DNA of 64,000 nucleotides from Micavibrio sp. Lineage in GTDB: Bacteria; Pseudomonadota; Alphaproteobacteria; Micavibrionales; Micavibrionaceae. Made by a program: the position numbers and the translations under genes. This document shows, in pieces, positions 18,392-28,006 of this stretch (position 1 is its first letter; each line of letters begins with the position of its first letter). The DNA lies in the NCBI GenBank assembly GCA_028290825.1, contig JAQGJB010000015.1:31599-95598 (forward strand), read 5' to 3'. Under the pieces are notes generated by a model, which did not search any database, was not told the origin of the DNA, and saw only the letters and a program-made list of their open reading frames with translations.

Positions 18392-19438
18392 ATGGCTATG
18401 GCAAGCAGTGTGCAGACAATGAAAAACGATCACGAAGGACAAAAGGGCGAACATCCTCTCGATGTGCTGTCGTCGCTTCTGGGCGATGACCTTGTGCGGG
18501 TCAATGCGATGATTTTGCGCAACATGGAATCGGAAGTGCCGCTGATCCCGCAACTGGCGGCCTATCTGATTGCGGCTGGCGGCAAGCGCATCAGGCCCCT
18601 GCTCACCCTTGCCTGCACACGGCTTTACGGCGATGACGGCGACCGGCCTTTCAGCCTTGCCGCCGCCGTCGAATTTATTCATACAGCGACGCTCCTGCAT
18701 GACGATGTGGTGGATGAGAGCACGGAACGCCGGGGCAAATCTTCTGCCAATGTCGTGTTCGGGAACCAGGCCAGCGTTCTGGTCGGTGACTTCCTGTTTT
18801 CGCGCGCTTTTCAGTTGATGGTGGCGGATGGTTCGCTGGAAGTCTTGCGCATTCTTTCCACGGCGTCCGCAGTGATTGCGGAGGGTGAGGTTCTCCAATT
18901 ATCGTCGGCCAATGATATCGAAACGTCGATGGAGCGTTATCTGCAGATTATCGGCGCAAAGACAGCCGCGTTGTTCGCCGCCGCCTGCGAGATCGGGCCG
19001 GTGATTGCCAGGATGGATGAGGCAGCGCAGAAAGACATGCGCGATTTCGGCTATAACCTCGGCCTGGCGTTTCAGATTGCCGATGACGTTCTGGATTATG
19101 CGGGGGAACAGGCCAAGCTCGGCAAAACAGTGGGCGATGATTTCCGCGAGGGCAAGCTGACTGCACCGGTGCTGATCGCGCTGGGCGAAGCGGATGCCGC
19201 GGAGCGTGAATTCTGGGTTCGCACCATGGCCGAACGCAACCAGCATGACGACGATCTGGCCACGGCACAGGCGATCCTGAAAAAACACAATGCCTATGCG
19301 CGCGGGATCGAGATGGCGCATGAATATGCGGCGCAGGCGGAAGCCTGTCTGGCTAAAGCCCCGGCAGGCAAAAAGGGCGAACCGTTACGGTCCGCCCTTC
19401 TGGATGTCCTGAACTTCTCGGTCGAGAGAAGCGCGTAA
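18392..19438 (+). CDS. ispB: Polyprenyl synthetase (octaprenyl diphosphate synthase type)
   Basis: GGKRIRPLLTLACTRL, HTATLLHDDVVDES, FQIADDVLDYAG: aspartate-rich motifs of trans-prenyltransferases. Start uncertain (18356 or 18392). Confidence 0.92.
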   Translation: MAMASSVQTMKNDHEGQKGEHPLDVLSSLLGDDLVRVNAMILRNMESEVPLIPQLAAYLIAAGGKRIRPLLTLACTRLYGDDGDRPFSLAAAVEFIHTATLLHDDVVDESTERRGKSSANVVFGNQASVLVGDFLFSRAFQLMVADGSLEVLRILSTASAVIAEGEVLQLSSANDIETSMERYLQIIGAKTAALFAAACEIGPVIARMDEAAQKDMRDFGYNLGLAFQIADDVLDYAGEQAKLGKTVGDDFREGKLTAPVLIALGEADAAEREFWVRTMAERNQHDDDLATAQAILKKHNAYARGIEMAHEYAAQAEACLAKAPAGKKGEPLRSALLDVLNFSVERSA

Positions 19439-19439
19439 T

Positions 19440-19946
19440 TTAAGGCTTCGGTTTCGGCTGGGCTTTTTTGAGTTCGCCCGCGATATAGGATTCGACCTTT
19501 TTCTGAACGCCCTGCATTTTTGCGGTAAATTCCTGGCTCAGGCCGGTGCCTTCCGCATTGCTGATACCAAGGCCCTTGGCGCAGGCGGGGTGTGGCAATT
19601 TCTCGCCCCGCACGATCAGCGTAAACAGCGCCTCGGCTTCTGCTTCCACCAGCGTTCCCACAACAGCATTGGCCTGTGCTTCCGTCATTCCTGAGGCCTT
19701 CGCGGCGTCAATCGTCGCCTTGTTCGCTGCTTTGGCGCGGGCCTCGACAATCTGTTCCACGGCAGGTTTTGCCTTGTTCATGATAACGTCCTGGCCCTTT
19801 TTAATGCAGGCCTCGAAGTCCTGGTAGGTTTTCAGAGTGGTTTTTTCAGCCGGGGTGAAGCTTGGCCCCTGCCCTGTCTGTGCGAAAGCCGGCGTGGCGA
19901 TGAGGGCGGCGGCGCTGGCGGCGGTCGCCAGAATTTGTTTCAGCAT
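19440..19946 (-). CDS. Secreted hypothetical protein
   Basis: Signal peptide MLKQILATAASAAALIATPAFAQ; Ala/Lys-rich helix-like body. Confidence 0.7.
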   Translation of the reverse strand: MLKQILATAASAAALIATPAFAQTGQGPSFTPAEKTTLKTYQDFEACIKKGQDVIMNKAKPAVEQIVEARAKAANKATIDAAKASGMTEAQANAVVGTLVEAEAEALFTLIVRGEKLPHPACAKGLGISNAEGTGLSQEFTAKMQGVQKKVESYIAGELKKAQPKPKP

Positions 19947-20107
19947 GTCTTATCCTCCCAGGATATTTGTTTGTTTTTATTGACCATTATTTATAAGCCA
20001 ATAAAAAAGGCAGGCAATATGCCTTTTATTTTCCAGAAGAATGAACGAGGTGTCTTTACACGAGGCGTGGGGGGCCTCCCCTTTAGGGGGAGCGCCGCCC
20101 CATAGCC

Positions 20108-21181
20108 TTAAGCCTCGTCCTTCAGAATTACTATTTCCTGCGCGGAATAGGCACGGCCGTCTTCGTGGAAGATATCATGGAACCAGATATCAGGCTCACG
20201 GTCGACATAGGGCTTCTGCCAGGAATCCCAGGGCAGATTGGTCTGTGTCTTGCCTGCAACAAAGCCCCAGTTGATGGCGCCGATTTTATATTTTTTCATG
20301 AGCGGCAGAATTGCTTCGAAGGTATTCCCCATTCCGCGCGCCATGTATTCGGTGCAGAAAATAGGCCGGTTATAACGGCTGAGTTCGTGGATGCGCCGTT
20401 CGAAAACTTCGGCGGGGTCGTAGTTATGAAAGGACAGGACATCCGACAATTCAATCTGGACTTTATAGATAGGCAGAAGCATTTCGTGGCTGGACCAGTC
20501 TCCGCGCCAGACGCCTGACGTTAACGGCTGGCTCGGCCCGGCGGCACGTACCCATTCAAAAACTTTCGGCAGCAGGTCGAGTACGTATTTATGCTTGTCT
20601 TCTGGTTCAAGCTTAAGATTGCCCGGCCCGTAACTTGCATCGTTGGTGTTATCCGGCTCATTCCAGACATCCCAGACCAAAATCCTGTCGTCATCCGCAA
20701 AGGCGGTGACAACACCCACGACGTAATCGCGAAGGCGGTCATAGTGGGCAGGATCGGTCAGCGCCTCGGCACCCGGACTTTGCACCCAGCCTGAATTATG
20801 AACGCCCGGTGTCGGTTCCGGCTGTCTTCCGGTTTTCGGGAACGGGTGCCAGACGGAATCAAACAGCACCATCATCACCCGGATTTTATGTTTCTCACAA
20901 AGGCTCAGGAAGGTTTCGATCCTGGCGAGAAAACCTTCCCGGTCCTGTTCCCAGCACAAATCATGCAGGAAAACCCGCATGATGTTCATCCCGAGGCCCG
21001 CGGCCCAGGACAGCTCCAGATCTATGCGCTCGGGGTCAAAGGTTTCGGCCTGCCACATTTCAAGCTGGTTAATCGCGTTTGCGGGGGCAAAATTGGCGCC
21101 CCTTTGCCAGGGCAGGTCCGCATACCAGGCATTTGCCTGTTCGGCTGACCACTGCGCTGACGGATTTTTTTGATTGAGCAT
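20108..21181 (-). CDS. Glycoside hydrolase, GH5-like / cellulase superfamily
   Basis: GMNIMRVFLHDLCWEQD, ILVWDVWNEPDNTND (catalytic NEP motif), RPIFCTEYMARG (second Glu). Confidence 0.82.
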   Translation of the reverse strand: MLNQKNPSAQWSAEQANAWYADLPWQRGANFAPANAINQLEMWQAETFDPERIDLELSWAAGLGMNIMRVFLHDLCWEQDREGFLARIETFLSLCEKHKIRVMMVLFDSVWHPFPKTGRQPEPTPGVHNSGWVQSPGAEALTDPAHYDRLRDYVVGVVTAFADDDRILVWDVWNEPDNTNDASYGPGNLKLEPEDKHKYVLDLLPKVFEWVRAAGPSQPLTSGVWRGDWSSHEMLLPIYKVQIELSDVLSFHNYDPAEVFERRIHELSRYNRPIFCTEYMARGMGNTFEAILPLMKKYKIGAINWGFVAGKTQTNLPWDSWQKPYVDREPDIWFHDIFHEDGRAYSAQEIVILKDEA

Positions 21182-21344
21182 TTTTTTATTCCCCTCTGGA
21201 TGTTTTAAAATATGGCAAAACAGATAATTTTTAATTATGGCATATAAATGGCGGTCATCACCTTCGAATCGTTTCCTCTTTGCTGACCGGGCGGAAGTTT
21301 AGGGAATTTTTACTTTCGCAAAAAGGCATAAAGGATATTTTTTG

Positions 21345-21389
21345 CATGCGCGCGTAGTTTTGTTCCCTTCACCCGACATGCGCGCGTAG
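21345..21389 (+). promoter_or_regulatory. Pair of direct repeats CATGCGCGCGTAG (21345-21357; 21377-21389) upstream of chemotaxis operon
   Basis: 13-bp exact repeats, 32 bp start-to-start, in the intergenic region before the MCP gene. Confidence 0.55.
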
Positions 21390-21469
21390 CGTTTTCCTCA
21401 TCAAACTTCTAAAGCTCCGATGAGTTGTGTCAGCATTAAGAATGCCCACATTTCTCAAGGGAGTTTGAA

Positions 21470-22948
21470 ATGAAAATTATATCCGGACACGCAGCATCAC
21501 AAAACCGCGAGCTTGAAGCAAAGCTGCAGGCCCTTGATAAATCGCAGGCCGTTATCGAATTCGCTATGGACGGCACGATCCTTGGCGCCAATGAAAACTT
21601 TCAGACCGCCCTGGGCTACAGCCTGGACGAAATCAAAAACAAACATCACAGCGTGTTCGTCGACCCGGCGCACCGCAACAGCGTGGAGTACCGCCAGTTC
21701 TGGGATGCCCTGAACCGCGGCGAACACCAGGCGGCGGAATACAAACGCATCGGCAAGGATGGACGCGAAGTATGGATCCAGGCGTCCTATAATCCGCTTT
21801 TCGATGGCAAGGGCAAGCCGGTCAAGGTGATCAAATACGCCTCCGACGTTACCGCGCGCAAAATGCGGGATATCGATTCCCTCGGGCAAATCAGTGCCAT
21901 TAACAAATCGCAGGCAGTTATCGAATTCAACATGGACGGCACCATTATCAATGCCAATGAAAACTTCCTCAACGCTGTCGGCTATACGCTGGAGGAAATC
22001 CGCGGCAAGCATCACGGCATGTTCGTTGAGCAAACGTTCCGCAATTCACCGGAATACCGGCAGTTCTGGGAAGCATTGAACCGCGGCGAATACCAAGCGG
22101 CGGAATATAAGCGCATCGGGAAGGGCGGCCGGGAAATCTGGATCCAGGCCTCGTATAACCCGATCATGGATTCGAACAACAAGCCTTACAAGGTCGTCAA
22201 ATATGCGACCGATACGACGAAACAGGCGATCTTCCTGGAAAGCGTCCGCCTTCTGATCACCGAAATCGACAAAGCCATTTCCAAGGCGACGCAGCAATCG
22301 GCAACCGGTGCGCAGGCATCGATGCAGACATCGCAGAACGTGCAGGCTGTGGCCTCCGGCGCAGAGGAACTGAGCGCGTCTGTCCAGGAGATTTCCGACA
22401 GCATGGCGAAATCACGGTCTGCCGTCGATAACGCCTTTGACCAGACGGTCCTGGCCGACCAATCGACGCAGCGTCTGACCAATGCCGCAAAGGCGATGGG
22501 CGGGGTTGTGGAACTGATCCAGAATATCGCCGGGCAGATCAACCTGCTGGCCCTGAACGCGACGATTGAATCGGCGCGGGCGGGTGAGGCCGGAAAAGGA
22601 TTTGCCGTTGTGGCCAGCGAGGTCAAGAGCCTGTCCCGCCAGGCGACCGACGCGACGGAGCAAATTTCAAAAGAGATCCAGGGCATGCAGGAAGTTTCCA
22701 ACGACGTCGTCAATGCCCTGAACGTCATCAAGCAGTCGATTGAATCGGTGCGCGTCTATGTGACCGGCACGGCCAGCGCCGTGGAGGAACAAAGCGCGGT
22801 CGCGCAGGAAATGTCGGCGAACATGCAGACCGCCGCCGGTTCGGTTTCCAGCATCAGCGATTCAATCGGTGAAATCGCAGCCGCCATCCATGTCGCGGAC
22901 CAGTCGATGACCAAGACCCGCGAAGCCGTCAAATCAATGTCGCACTAG
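21470..22948 (+). CDS. Methyl-accepting chemotaxis protein with two PAS domains
   Basis: Two near-duplicate PAS units (SQAVIEFAMDGTILGANENF.../SQAVIEFNMDGTIINANENF...) plus MCP signalling hairpin (NIAGQINLLALNATIESARAGEAGKGFAVVASEVKSLSRQ). Confidence 0.95.
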   Translation: MKIISGHAASQNRELEAKLQALDKSQAVIEFAMDGTILGANENFQTALGYSLDEIKNKHHSVFVDPAHRNSVEYRQFWDALNRGEHQAAEYKRIGKDGREVWIQASYNPLFDGKGKPVKVIKYASDVTARKMRDIDSLGQISAINKSQAVIEFNMDGTIINANENFLNAVGYTLEEIRGKHHGMFVEQTFRNSPEYRQFWEALNRGEYQAAEYKRIGKGGREIWIQASYNPIMDSNNKPYKVVKYATDTTKQAIFLESVRLLITEIDKAISKATQQSATGAQASMQTSQNVQAVASGAEELSASVQEISDSMAKSRSAVDNAFDQTVLADQSTQRLTNAAKAMGGVVELIQNIAGQINLLALNATIESARAGEAGKGFAVVASEVKSLSRQATDATEQISKEIQGMQEVSNDVVNALNVIKQSIESVRVYVTGTASAVEEQSAVAQEMSANMQTAAGSVSSISDSIGEIAAAIHVADQSMTKTREAVKSMSH

Positions 22949-22959
22949 GAGATTTTATA

Positions 22960-23343
22960 ATGAGCATCAATCCGCTGACGGCCAGCATCCTGGTCGTAGA
23001 CGATTACACCACAATGCGCAGGGTCATCCGCAACCTTCTCGGCCAGATCGGTTTCAAGAACATCGACGAGGCCACAGACGGGACCATGGCTTTGAGCCTC
23101 ATCCAGGACAAGGCTTATAACCTGGTCATTTCCGACTGGAACATGGAGCCGATGACGGGGTTCGACCTTCTGAAGGCCGTGCGCGGGGCCAATAACAACG
23201 TGCCCTTCATCATGGTCACGGCGGAGAGCAAGACCGAGAACATCATCGCCGCCAAACAGGCTGGGGTAAACAACTACATCGTTAAGCCGTTCAGCGCAGA
23301 AACACTGAAAAGCAAGATGACAACGGTTCTGGGGGCATTCTGA
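22960..23343 (+). CDS. cheY: CheY-type response regulator
   Basis: ILVVDDYTTMRRVIRNLL...LVISDWNMEPMTG...PFIMVTAES...NNYIVKPFSAETL. Confidence 0.93.
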   Translation: MSINPLTASILVVDDYTTMRRVIRNLLGQIGFKNIDEATDGTMALSLIQDKAYNLVISDWNMEPMTGFDLLKAVRGANNNVPFIMVTAESKTENIIAAKQAGVNNYIVKPFSAETLKSKMTTVLGAF

Positions 23344-23933
23344 TGTCAAACGGCAGCACCGACAGATCTTACCGCCGCGACCAGGTGGTCAGCATCATCA
23401 ATTCCGTGATCCACAGGGTCAGCCAGCCCCAGGATTTACCACATGATGTTCTGCTGCATGAATTGCATGACCTGAAGCAGATCATGGAGGATTTACGCTA
23501 TCAACTGGGAAATACGGCTGCGGACAGCGTTCTCTCCGAACATATCCCGTCCGCGCATGATGAGCTGGAGGCCGTGGTCGGGGCGACGGAAGCCGCGACG
23601 GAGAGTATTCTCGGCGCCTGTGAAAATATCCTGAACGCCGTGCAGAAAAAGGCACCGGATATGGGGCATGTGGTTGAGACGGAAATCACGGGTATTTATG
23701 AGGCCTGCACTTTTCAGGACATCACGGGCCAGCGCATCAGCAAAGTGATCACCACACTGAAGGCCATCGACGCGAAGGTCAGCGGATTGCTGAACTCCAT
23801 CGGGGCCAATGATGACGGGCAAAATGCCCCCGCGCTGCCAACGCATGCGCCAAGTCTCCTGAATGGCCCGGCCCTACCCCAGGGCGGCGGGTTATCGCAG
23901 GATGAGATTGACCGCCTTCTGGACGGGATGTAG
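23343..23933 (+). CDS. cheZ: Protein phosphatase CheZ
   Basis: EACTFQDITGQRISKVITTLKAID (CheZ QD(I/L)TGQ motif) and C-terminal LSQDEIDRLLDGM. Confidence 0.92.
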   Translation: MSNGSTDRSYRRDQVVSIINSVIHRVSQPQDLPHDVLLHELHDLKQIMEDLRYQLGNTAADSVLSEHIPSAHDELEAVVGATEAATESILGACENILNAVQKKAPDMGHVVETEITGIYEACTFQDITGQRISKVITTLKAIDAKVSGLLNSIGANDDGQNAPALPTHAPSLLNGPALPQGGGLSQDEIDRLLDGM

Positions 23934-23965
23934 GGCGGCCCCACACACAACGCAGAGGATCTGCC

Positions 23966-24748
23966 ATGGATGAGCTGATTGTAGAATTCCTGACCGAGAC
24001 GACGGAAAGCCTGAATGAACTTGATAACGACCTGATCCTTCTGGAGCAGGACCCAGGGAACAGCGCCCTGCTGTCGAAAATTTTCCGCATCATGCATACG
24101 ATCAAGGGAACGTGCGGGTTCCTGGCCCTGCCGCGCATGGAAAGGATCGCACATGCGGCGGAGGATCTTCTTGGTCTGTTCAGGGACGGGAAGTTACAGG
24201 CCAACCCGGTCAGTGTTTCGCTGATCCTTGAATCCCTCGACCTGATTAAGGGCATTTTGCGTTCCATCGAACAACTGGGCAAAGAGCCGGAAGGGGATGA
24301 TTCCGTCTTGATCGGGCGCCTGCATGCGGCGTGCAGCGGCGATGAAGCCCCCGCCGTCATTCAGCAGATACAGGAGACGACACAAACGGATACCAGCGCG
24401 CCTGCCCCGGAATCCACCATTGCGGGGCAGTCATTGCGGGTCAGCGTTGAAACGCTTGAGGACCTCATGACAATGGTCAGTGAACTGGTCCTTACCCGCA
24501 ACCAGATTTTGCAGGTGGCGCGGACCCAGAAGGATTCGACCCTTTCGACATCGCTGCAGCGCCTTAATCACATTGTCTCGGACCTGCAGGAAGGCGTGAT
24601 GAAAACCCGGATGCAGCCGGTCGGCAATGCGTGGTCAAAACTGCCGCGCATTGTGCGGGATATTTCCGGCGAACTGGGCAAGAAGATCGACCTGGAGATG
24701 CTGGGGCAGGATACGGAGCTGGACCGTCAGGTTCTGGAGATGATCTAA
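23966..24748 (+). CDS. cheA: Chemotaxis histidine kinase CheA, N-terminal part (HPt, dimerisation, start of ATPase), ended by in-frame TAA
   Basis: HPt box IFRIMHTIKGTCGFLALPRMERIAHAAEDLLG; ends LDRQVLEMI*; the next in-frame codons read DPLTHMVRNAADHGIE. Confidence 0.92.
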   Translation: MDELIVEFLTETTESLNELDNDLILLEQDPGNSALLSKIFRIMHTIKGTCGFLALPRMERIAHAAEDLLGLFRDGKLQANPVSVSLILESLDLIKGILRSIEQLGKEPEGDDSVLIGRLHAACSGDEAPAVIQQIQETTQTDTSAPAPESTIAGQSLRVSVETLEDLMTMVSELVLTRNQILQVARTQKDSTLSTSLQRLNHIVSDLQEGVMKTRMQPVGNAWSKLPRIVRDISGELGKKIDLEMLGQDTELDRQVLEMI

Positions 24749-24763
24749 GACCCCCTCACCCAC

Positions 24764-26143
24764 ATGGTGCGCAACGCGGCCGATCACGGCATAGAAGCGC
24801 CGGAGGAACGGATTATGGCCGGAAAGCCGGAAGCAGGGAAGATAAAGCTCAATTCATGGCATGAAGGCGGCCATATCATCATCGAAATCGCCGATGACGG
24901 CAAAGGACTGCCCCTGGACCGGATAAGACAGAAAATCGTCGAGAACCGCCTGGCGACGGAAGACGAACTGGATACGATGAGCACACAGGAGATTCAGCAA
25001 TTTATCTTCCATGCGGGGTTTTCGACGGCGGAGAAAATCACCTCCGTCTCGGGACGCGGTGTGGGCATGGATGTGGTCATGTCCAACATCCAGAAAATCA
25101 GCGGATCGATCGAGATGAAATCAATCGAGGGCAAGGGAACCACATTCACCATTAAAATTCCCCTGACGCTGGCGATTGTTTCCGCCCTGATCGTCGGCAT
25201 CGGGGAAGACCGCTTTGCCATACCGCAACTGGATGTGCGCGAACTGGTGATGATCAGCCAGCAAAGCGCCAGCAAGATCGAAACGGTTAACGGCACGCCG
25301 CTTTACCGCCTGCGCGACAGGCTGCTGCCGCTTATTGATCTGCGCAAGCTGTTAAAAATGGCGGAGCCGCCGGAACAGGAAAACGCGGTGCGTTACATTA
25401 CCGCCATCCGGGTCGGCGCGCACAGTTTCGGTCTGATCGTCGACAAGGTTTTCGATACCGAGGAAATCGTGGTCAAGCCGGTGACCAGCCTGGTGCGGCA
25501 CCTGCCCGTGTTTTCGGGCAATACAATTCTGGGCGACGGGCATGTGATTATGATCCTGGACCCGTCGGGCATCATGAACGCCGCCGGTATCGGCAACACG
25601 ACGCCGCAGACCCAAGGAGAGGAAGACGCAATGAACAAACTTTCCGCACGGGCGGAGCTTCCGTTGCTGCTATTCGAGGATGGGGACATAACGGGCGGGA
25701 AATCGGTCAAGGCCGTACCGTTGAACAATGTGTCGCGGCTCGAGGAGATCGATATGGCGAATGTCGAACGGGCGAACGGGCAGGCGGTCATTCAATATCG
25801 CGACAGCCTGATGCCGATTTACCGGTGCGACGGCCAGCCAGTAGCCGCCAAGGGGCGCAAACCGGTTATCGTCTTTTCAACACGCAACGGCCTGGCGGGG
25901 CTTATTGTCAACCGCATCTTCGATATTACCAACTATATCGGCGAGGTTAATATCGACGGATCGAAACAGGTTGCGGCCAGCGTAATCGTCCAGGGTCATG
26001 CGACGGATATCATCAACCTGGACTACGAAAAAACCAGCCACCCGCCCGCCGTCAATACAGATATCGATGTCGATATAGATCTTCCAATGTCGATACGGCT
26101 GAACGGCAGCAACGGCCATAACCATAGCGAGGTCCTGTCATGA
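24764..26143 (+). CDS. cheA: CheA C-terminal part (HATPase N/G boxes) followed by two CheW-like domains; same frame as 23966-24748
   Basis: MVRNAADHGIE N-box, DDGKGL, GRGVGMDVV, G-rich GKGTTFTIKIPLTLAI; then two CheW-like modules. 24764-23966 = 798, divisible by 3. Confidence 0.92.
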   Translation: MVRNAADHGIEAPEERIMAGKPEAGKIKLNSWHEGGHIIIEIADDGKGLPLDRIRQKIVENRLATEDELDTMSTQEIQQFIFHAGFSTAEKITSVSGRGVGMDVVMSNIQKISGSIEMKSIEGKGTTFTIKIPLTLAIVSALIVGIGEDRFAIPQLDVRELVMISQQSASKIETVNGTPLYRLRDRLLPLIDLRKLLKMAEPPEQENAVRYITAIRVGAHSFGLIVDKVFDTEEIVVKPVTSLVRHLPVFSGNTILGDGHVIMILDPSGIMNAAGIGNTTPQTQGEEDAMNKLSARAELPLLLFEDGDITGGKSVKAVPLNNVSRLEEIDMANVERANGQAVIQYRDSLMPIYRCDGQPVAAKGRKPVIVFSTRNGLAGLIVNRIFDITNYIGEVNIDGSKQVAASVIVQGHATDIINLDYEKTSHPPAVNTDIDVDIDLPMSIRLNGSNGHNHSEVLS

Positions 26144-26577
26144 GCAAGGGTGCGACGGATTTCCTGACCTTCGTTCTCGCCGGGCAGATGTTCGGGGTTT
26201 CGGTCCTGCAGGTCAATGATGTGCTGGCCCCGCAGAAGATTACGCGCACGCCCCTGTCGCCGTCATCCGTCGCGGGCATTATGAACCTGCGCGGGCGGAT
26301 CGTGACGGCGATTGACGTCCGCGATTGCCTCGGCCAGGAACCACGGGGAAGCAACAACCCTGGCATGAGCGTGGTGATCGAGCGAAACAACGAATTATTC
26401 AGCCTGATCATCGACACGGTCGGCGACGTCCTGAGCCTGGCGCATGACAGTCTTGAAGATGTTCCGCCGACACTGGACAACGCATGGAAATCCATTGCGT
26501 CGCATATCCACAAACTGGAAGACCGGTTGCTGGTCATTCTGGATACCGAAAAACTCATGGAGGCGACGAAGCCATGA
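26140..26577 (+). CDS. cheW: CheW coupling protein
   Basis: FLTFVLAGQMFGVSVLQVNDVL...IMNLRGRIVTAIDVRDCLG. Confidence 0.92.
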   Translation: MSKGATDFLTFVLAGQMFGVSVLQVNDVLAPQKITRTPLSPSSVAGIMNLRGRIVTAIDVRDCLGQEPRGSNNPGMSVVIERNNELFSLIIDTVGDVLSLAHDSLEDVPPTLDNAWKSIASHIHKLEDRLLVILDTEKLMEATKP

Positions 26578-26954
26578 AAGACTGCCTGATTGTAGATGAC
26601 AGCAAGACCGTGCGGCGGATCGTTTCGCATATCATGCAGGGTTTCGCATTTCAATGCCGGGAGGCCGAAAACGGCGAGATGGCGCAGGTGGAATGCCGGA
26701 AGGATATGCCCGACCTGATAATGCTCGACTGGAACATGCCGGTGATGAACGGGATCGATTTTATACAGAATTTGAGAGCCATGGAGAACGGCACAACGCC
26801 GAGAGTCATTTTCTGCACGACGGAAAGCGACAACAATTTTATCGAACGCGCCCTTATGGCCGGTTGCGACGAATACATCATGAAGCCTTTTAACCGTGAA
26901 ATCGTCGGACTGAAACTGGTTCAGCTGGGCATTATTGAAGAGATGACATCATGA
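26574..26954 (+). CDS. CheY-type response regulator (second in operon)
   Basis: MKDCLIVDDSKTVRRIVSHIM...LIMLDWNMPVMNG...VIFCTTES...YIMKPFN; ATGA overlap with cheW stop. Confidence 0.93.
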   Translation: MKDCLIVDDSKTVRRIVSHIMQGFAFQCREAENGEMAQVECRKDMPDLIMLDWNMPVMNGIDFIQNLRAMENGTTPRVIFCTTESDNNFIERALMAGCDEYIMKPFNREIVGLKLVQLGIIEEMTS

Positions 26955-28003
26955 GCGAAAGAAAAAAAATCAGCATCCTTATCGTCGATGATTCCGCCGT
27001 TATCCGCGCCATCATCAGCAAGACACTGGAACAGCATGCCGACATCCATGTGATCGGCACGGCGAATAACGGACAGGAGGCAATTGAAGTCGTCGCCAGG
27101 GCGCGCCCGGATGTCGTGATCCTGGACATTGAAATGCCGGTGATGGATGGGATGACGGCTCTGCCCCTGATCCTCAAGGAAAAACCGGATGCACTGGTCC
27201 TGATGTGTTCGACATTGTCCTCACGCGGGGCGGATATTTCCATTCGGGCCATGGCCCTGGGGGCGGCGGATTGTTTATTGAAGCCGGGCGGTGAATCCAT
27301 CACCACGGCGATTGATTTTCAACGTAATCTGCTGCGGACCATTCTGACGCTGTGGCAAAATCTTCATGCCCCCCAAACGGCGCAGATGCCCGTGCCGCAA
27401 CGGCCTGCCACCCCCGCCGCGCCGCCGCGCGTTCTGGCCATCGGCAGTTCCACCGGCGGGCCGAAGGCATTGACCGATTTGCTGAAGGACCTCCGCAATC
27501 TGCCTGTGCCGATTGTGATTACGCAACATATGCCAAAATCGTTTACCGCCCTTCTCGCCCAGAATTTGCAGCAGAGTTGCGGCCTGACCTGCATGGAGGG
27601 GGGTGACGGGATGATTTTGAAAGCGGGATGCGTTTATATTGCTCCCGGCGGCTTACACATGACGTTCAGGCAAAACGTGCATGATACTGTCATCAAACTG
27701 GATAATGGCACGCCGGAGAATTTCTGCAAACCGTCGGTGAACCCTATGCTGCGCAGCCTGAACAACATTTATGGCGGCAGGGTTCAGGTGGCGATCCTGA
27801 CCGGCATGGGATCAGACGGGCTGGAGGGTTGCCGCCAGATTGTCGAAAGCGGCGGACAGGTCATCGCGCAGGACAAGGCCTCATCGGTTGTCTGGGGAAT
27901 GCCGCATGCGGTGGCCATGGCCGGATTGTGCGCGGCGGTTCTGCCCCTGACGCAGATGGCGCCGTGGCTGCGGCAATCCATTACCGGGCGGAAGGTCGCA
28001 TAA
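26951..28003 (+). CDS. cheB: Protein-glutamate methylesterase CheB
   Basis: Receiver domain, then LAIGSSTGGPKALTDLLKDL, ITQHMPKSFTALLAQNL, TGMGSDGLEG. Confidence 0.95.
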   Translation: MSERKKISILIVDDSAVIRAIISKTLEQHADIHVIGTANNGQEAIEVVARARPDVVILDIEMPVMDGMTALPLILKEKPDALVLMCSTLSSRGADISIRAMALGAADCLLKPGGESITTAIDFQRNLLRTILTLWQNLHAPQTAQMPVPQRPATPAAPPRVLAIGSSTGGPKALTDLLKDLRNLPVPIVITQHMPKSFTALLAQNLQQSCGLTCMEGGDGMILKAGCVYIAPGGLHMTFRQNVHDTVIKLDNGTPENFCKPSVNPMLRSLNNIYGGRVQVAILTGMGSDGLEGCRQIVESGGQVIAQDKASSVVWGMPHAVAMAGLCAAVLPLTQMAPWLRQSITGRKVA

Positions 28004-28006
28004 ATT

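Noticed and set aside
20060-20105. GGGGGGCCTCCCCTTTAGGGGGAGCGCCGCCCC as a structured RNA
   Set aside because: Probably an ordinary GC-rich intergenic hairpin at the 3' end of the glycoside hydrolase gene; too little support for an ncRNA call.
24746-24748. Alternative genetic code (TAA as sense codon) to explain cheA
   Set aside because: TAA is used as the normal stop by many other genes here (e.g. the 12952 gene, pncB, ispB), so reassignment is untenable.
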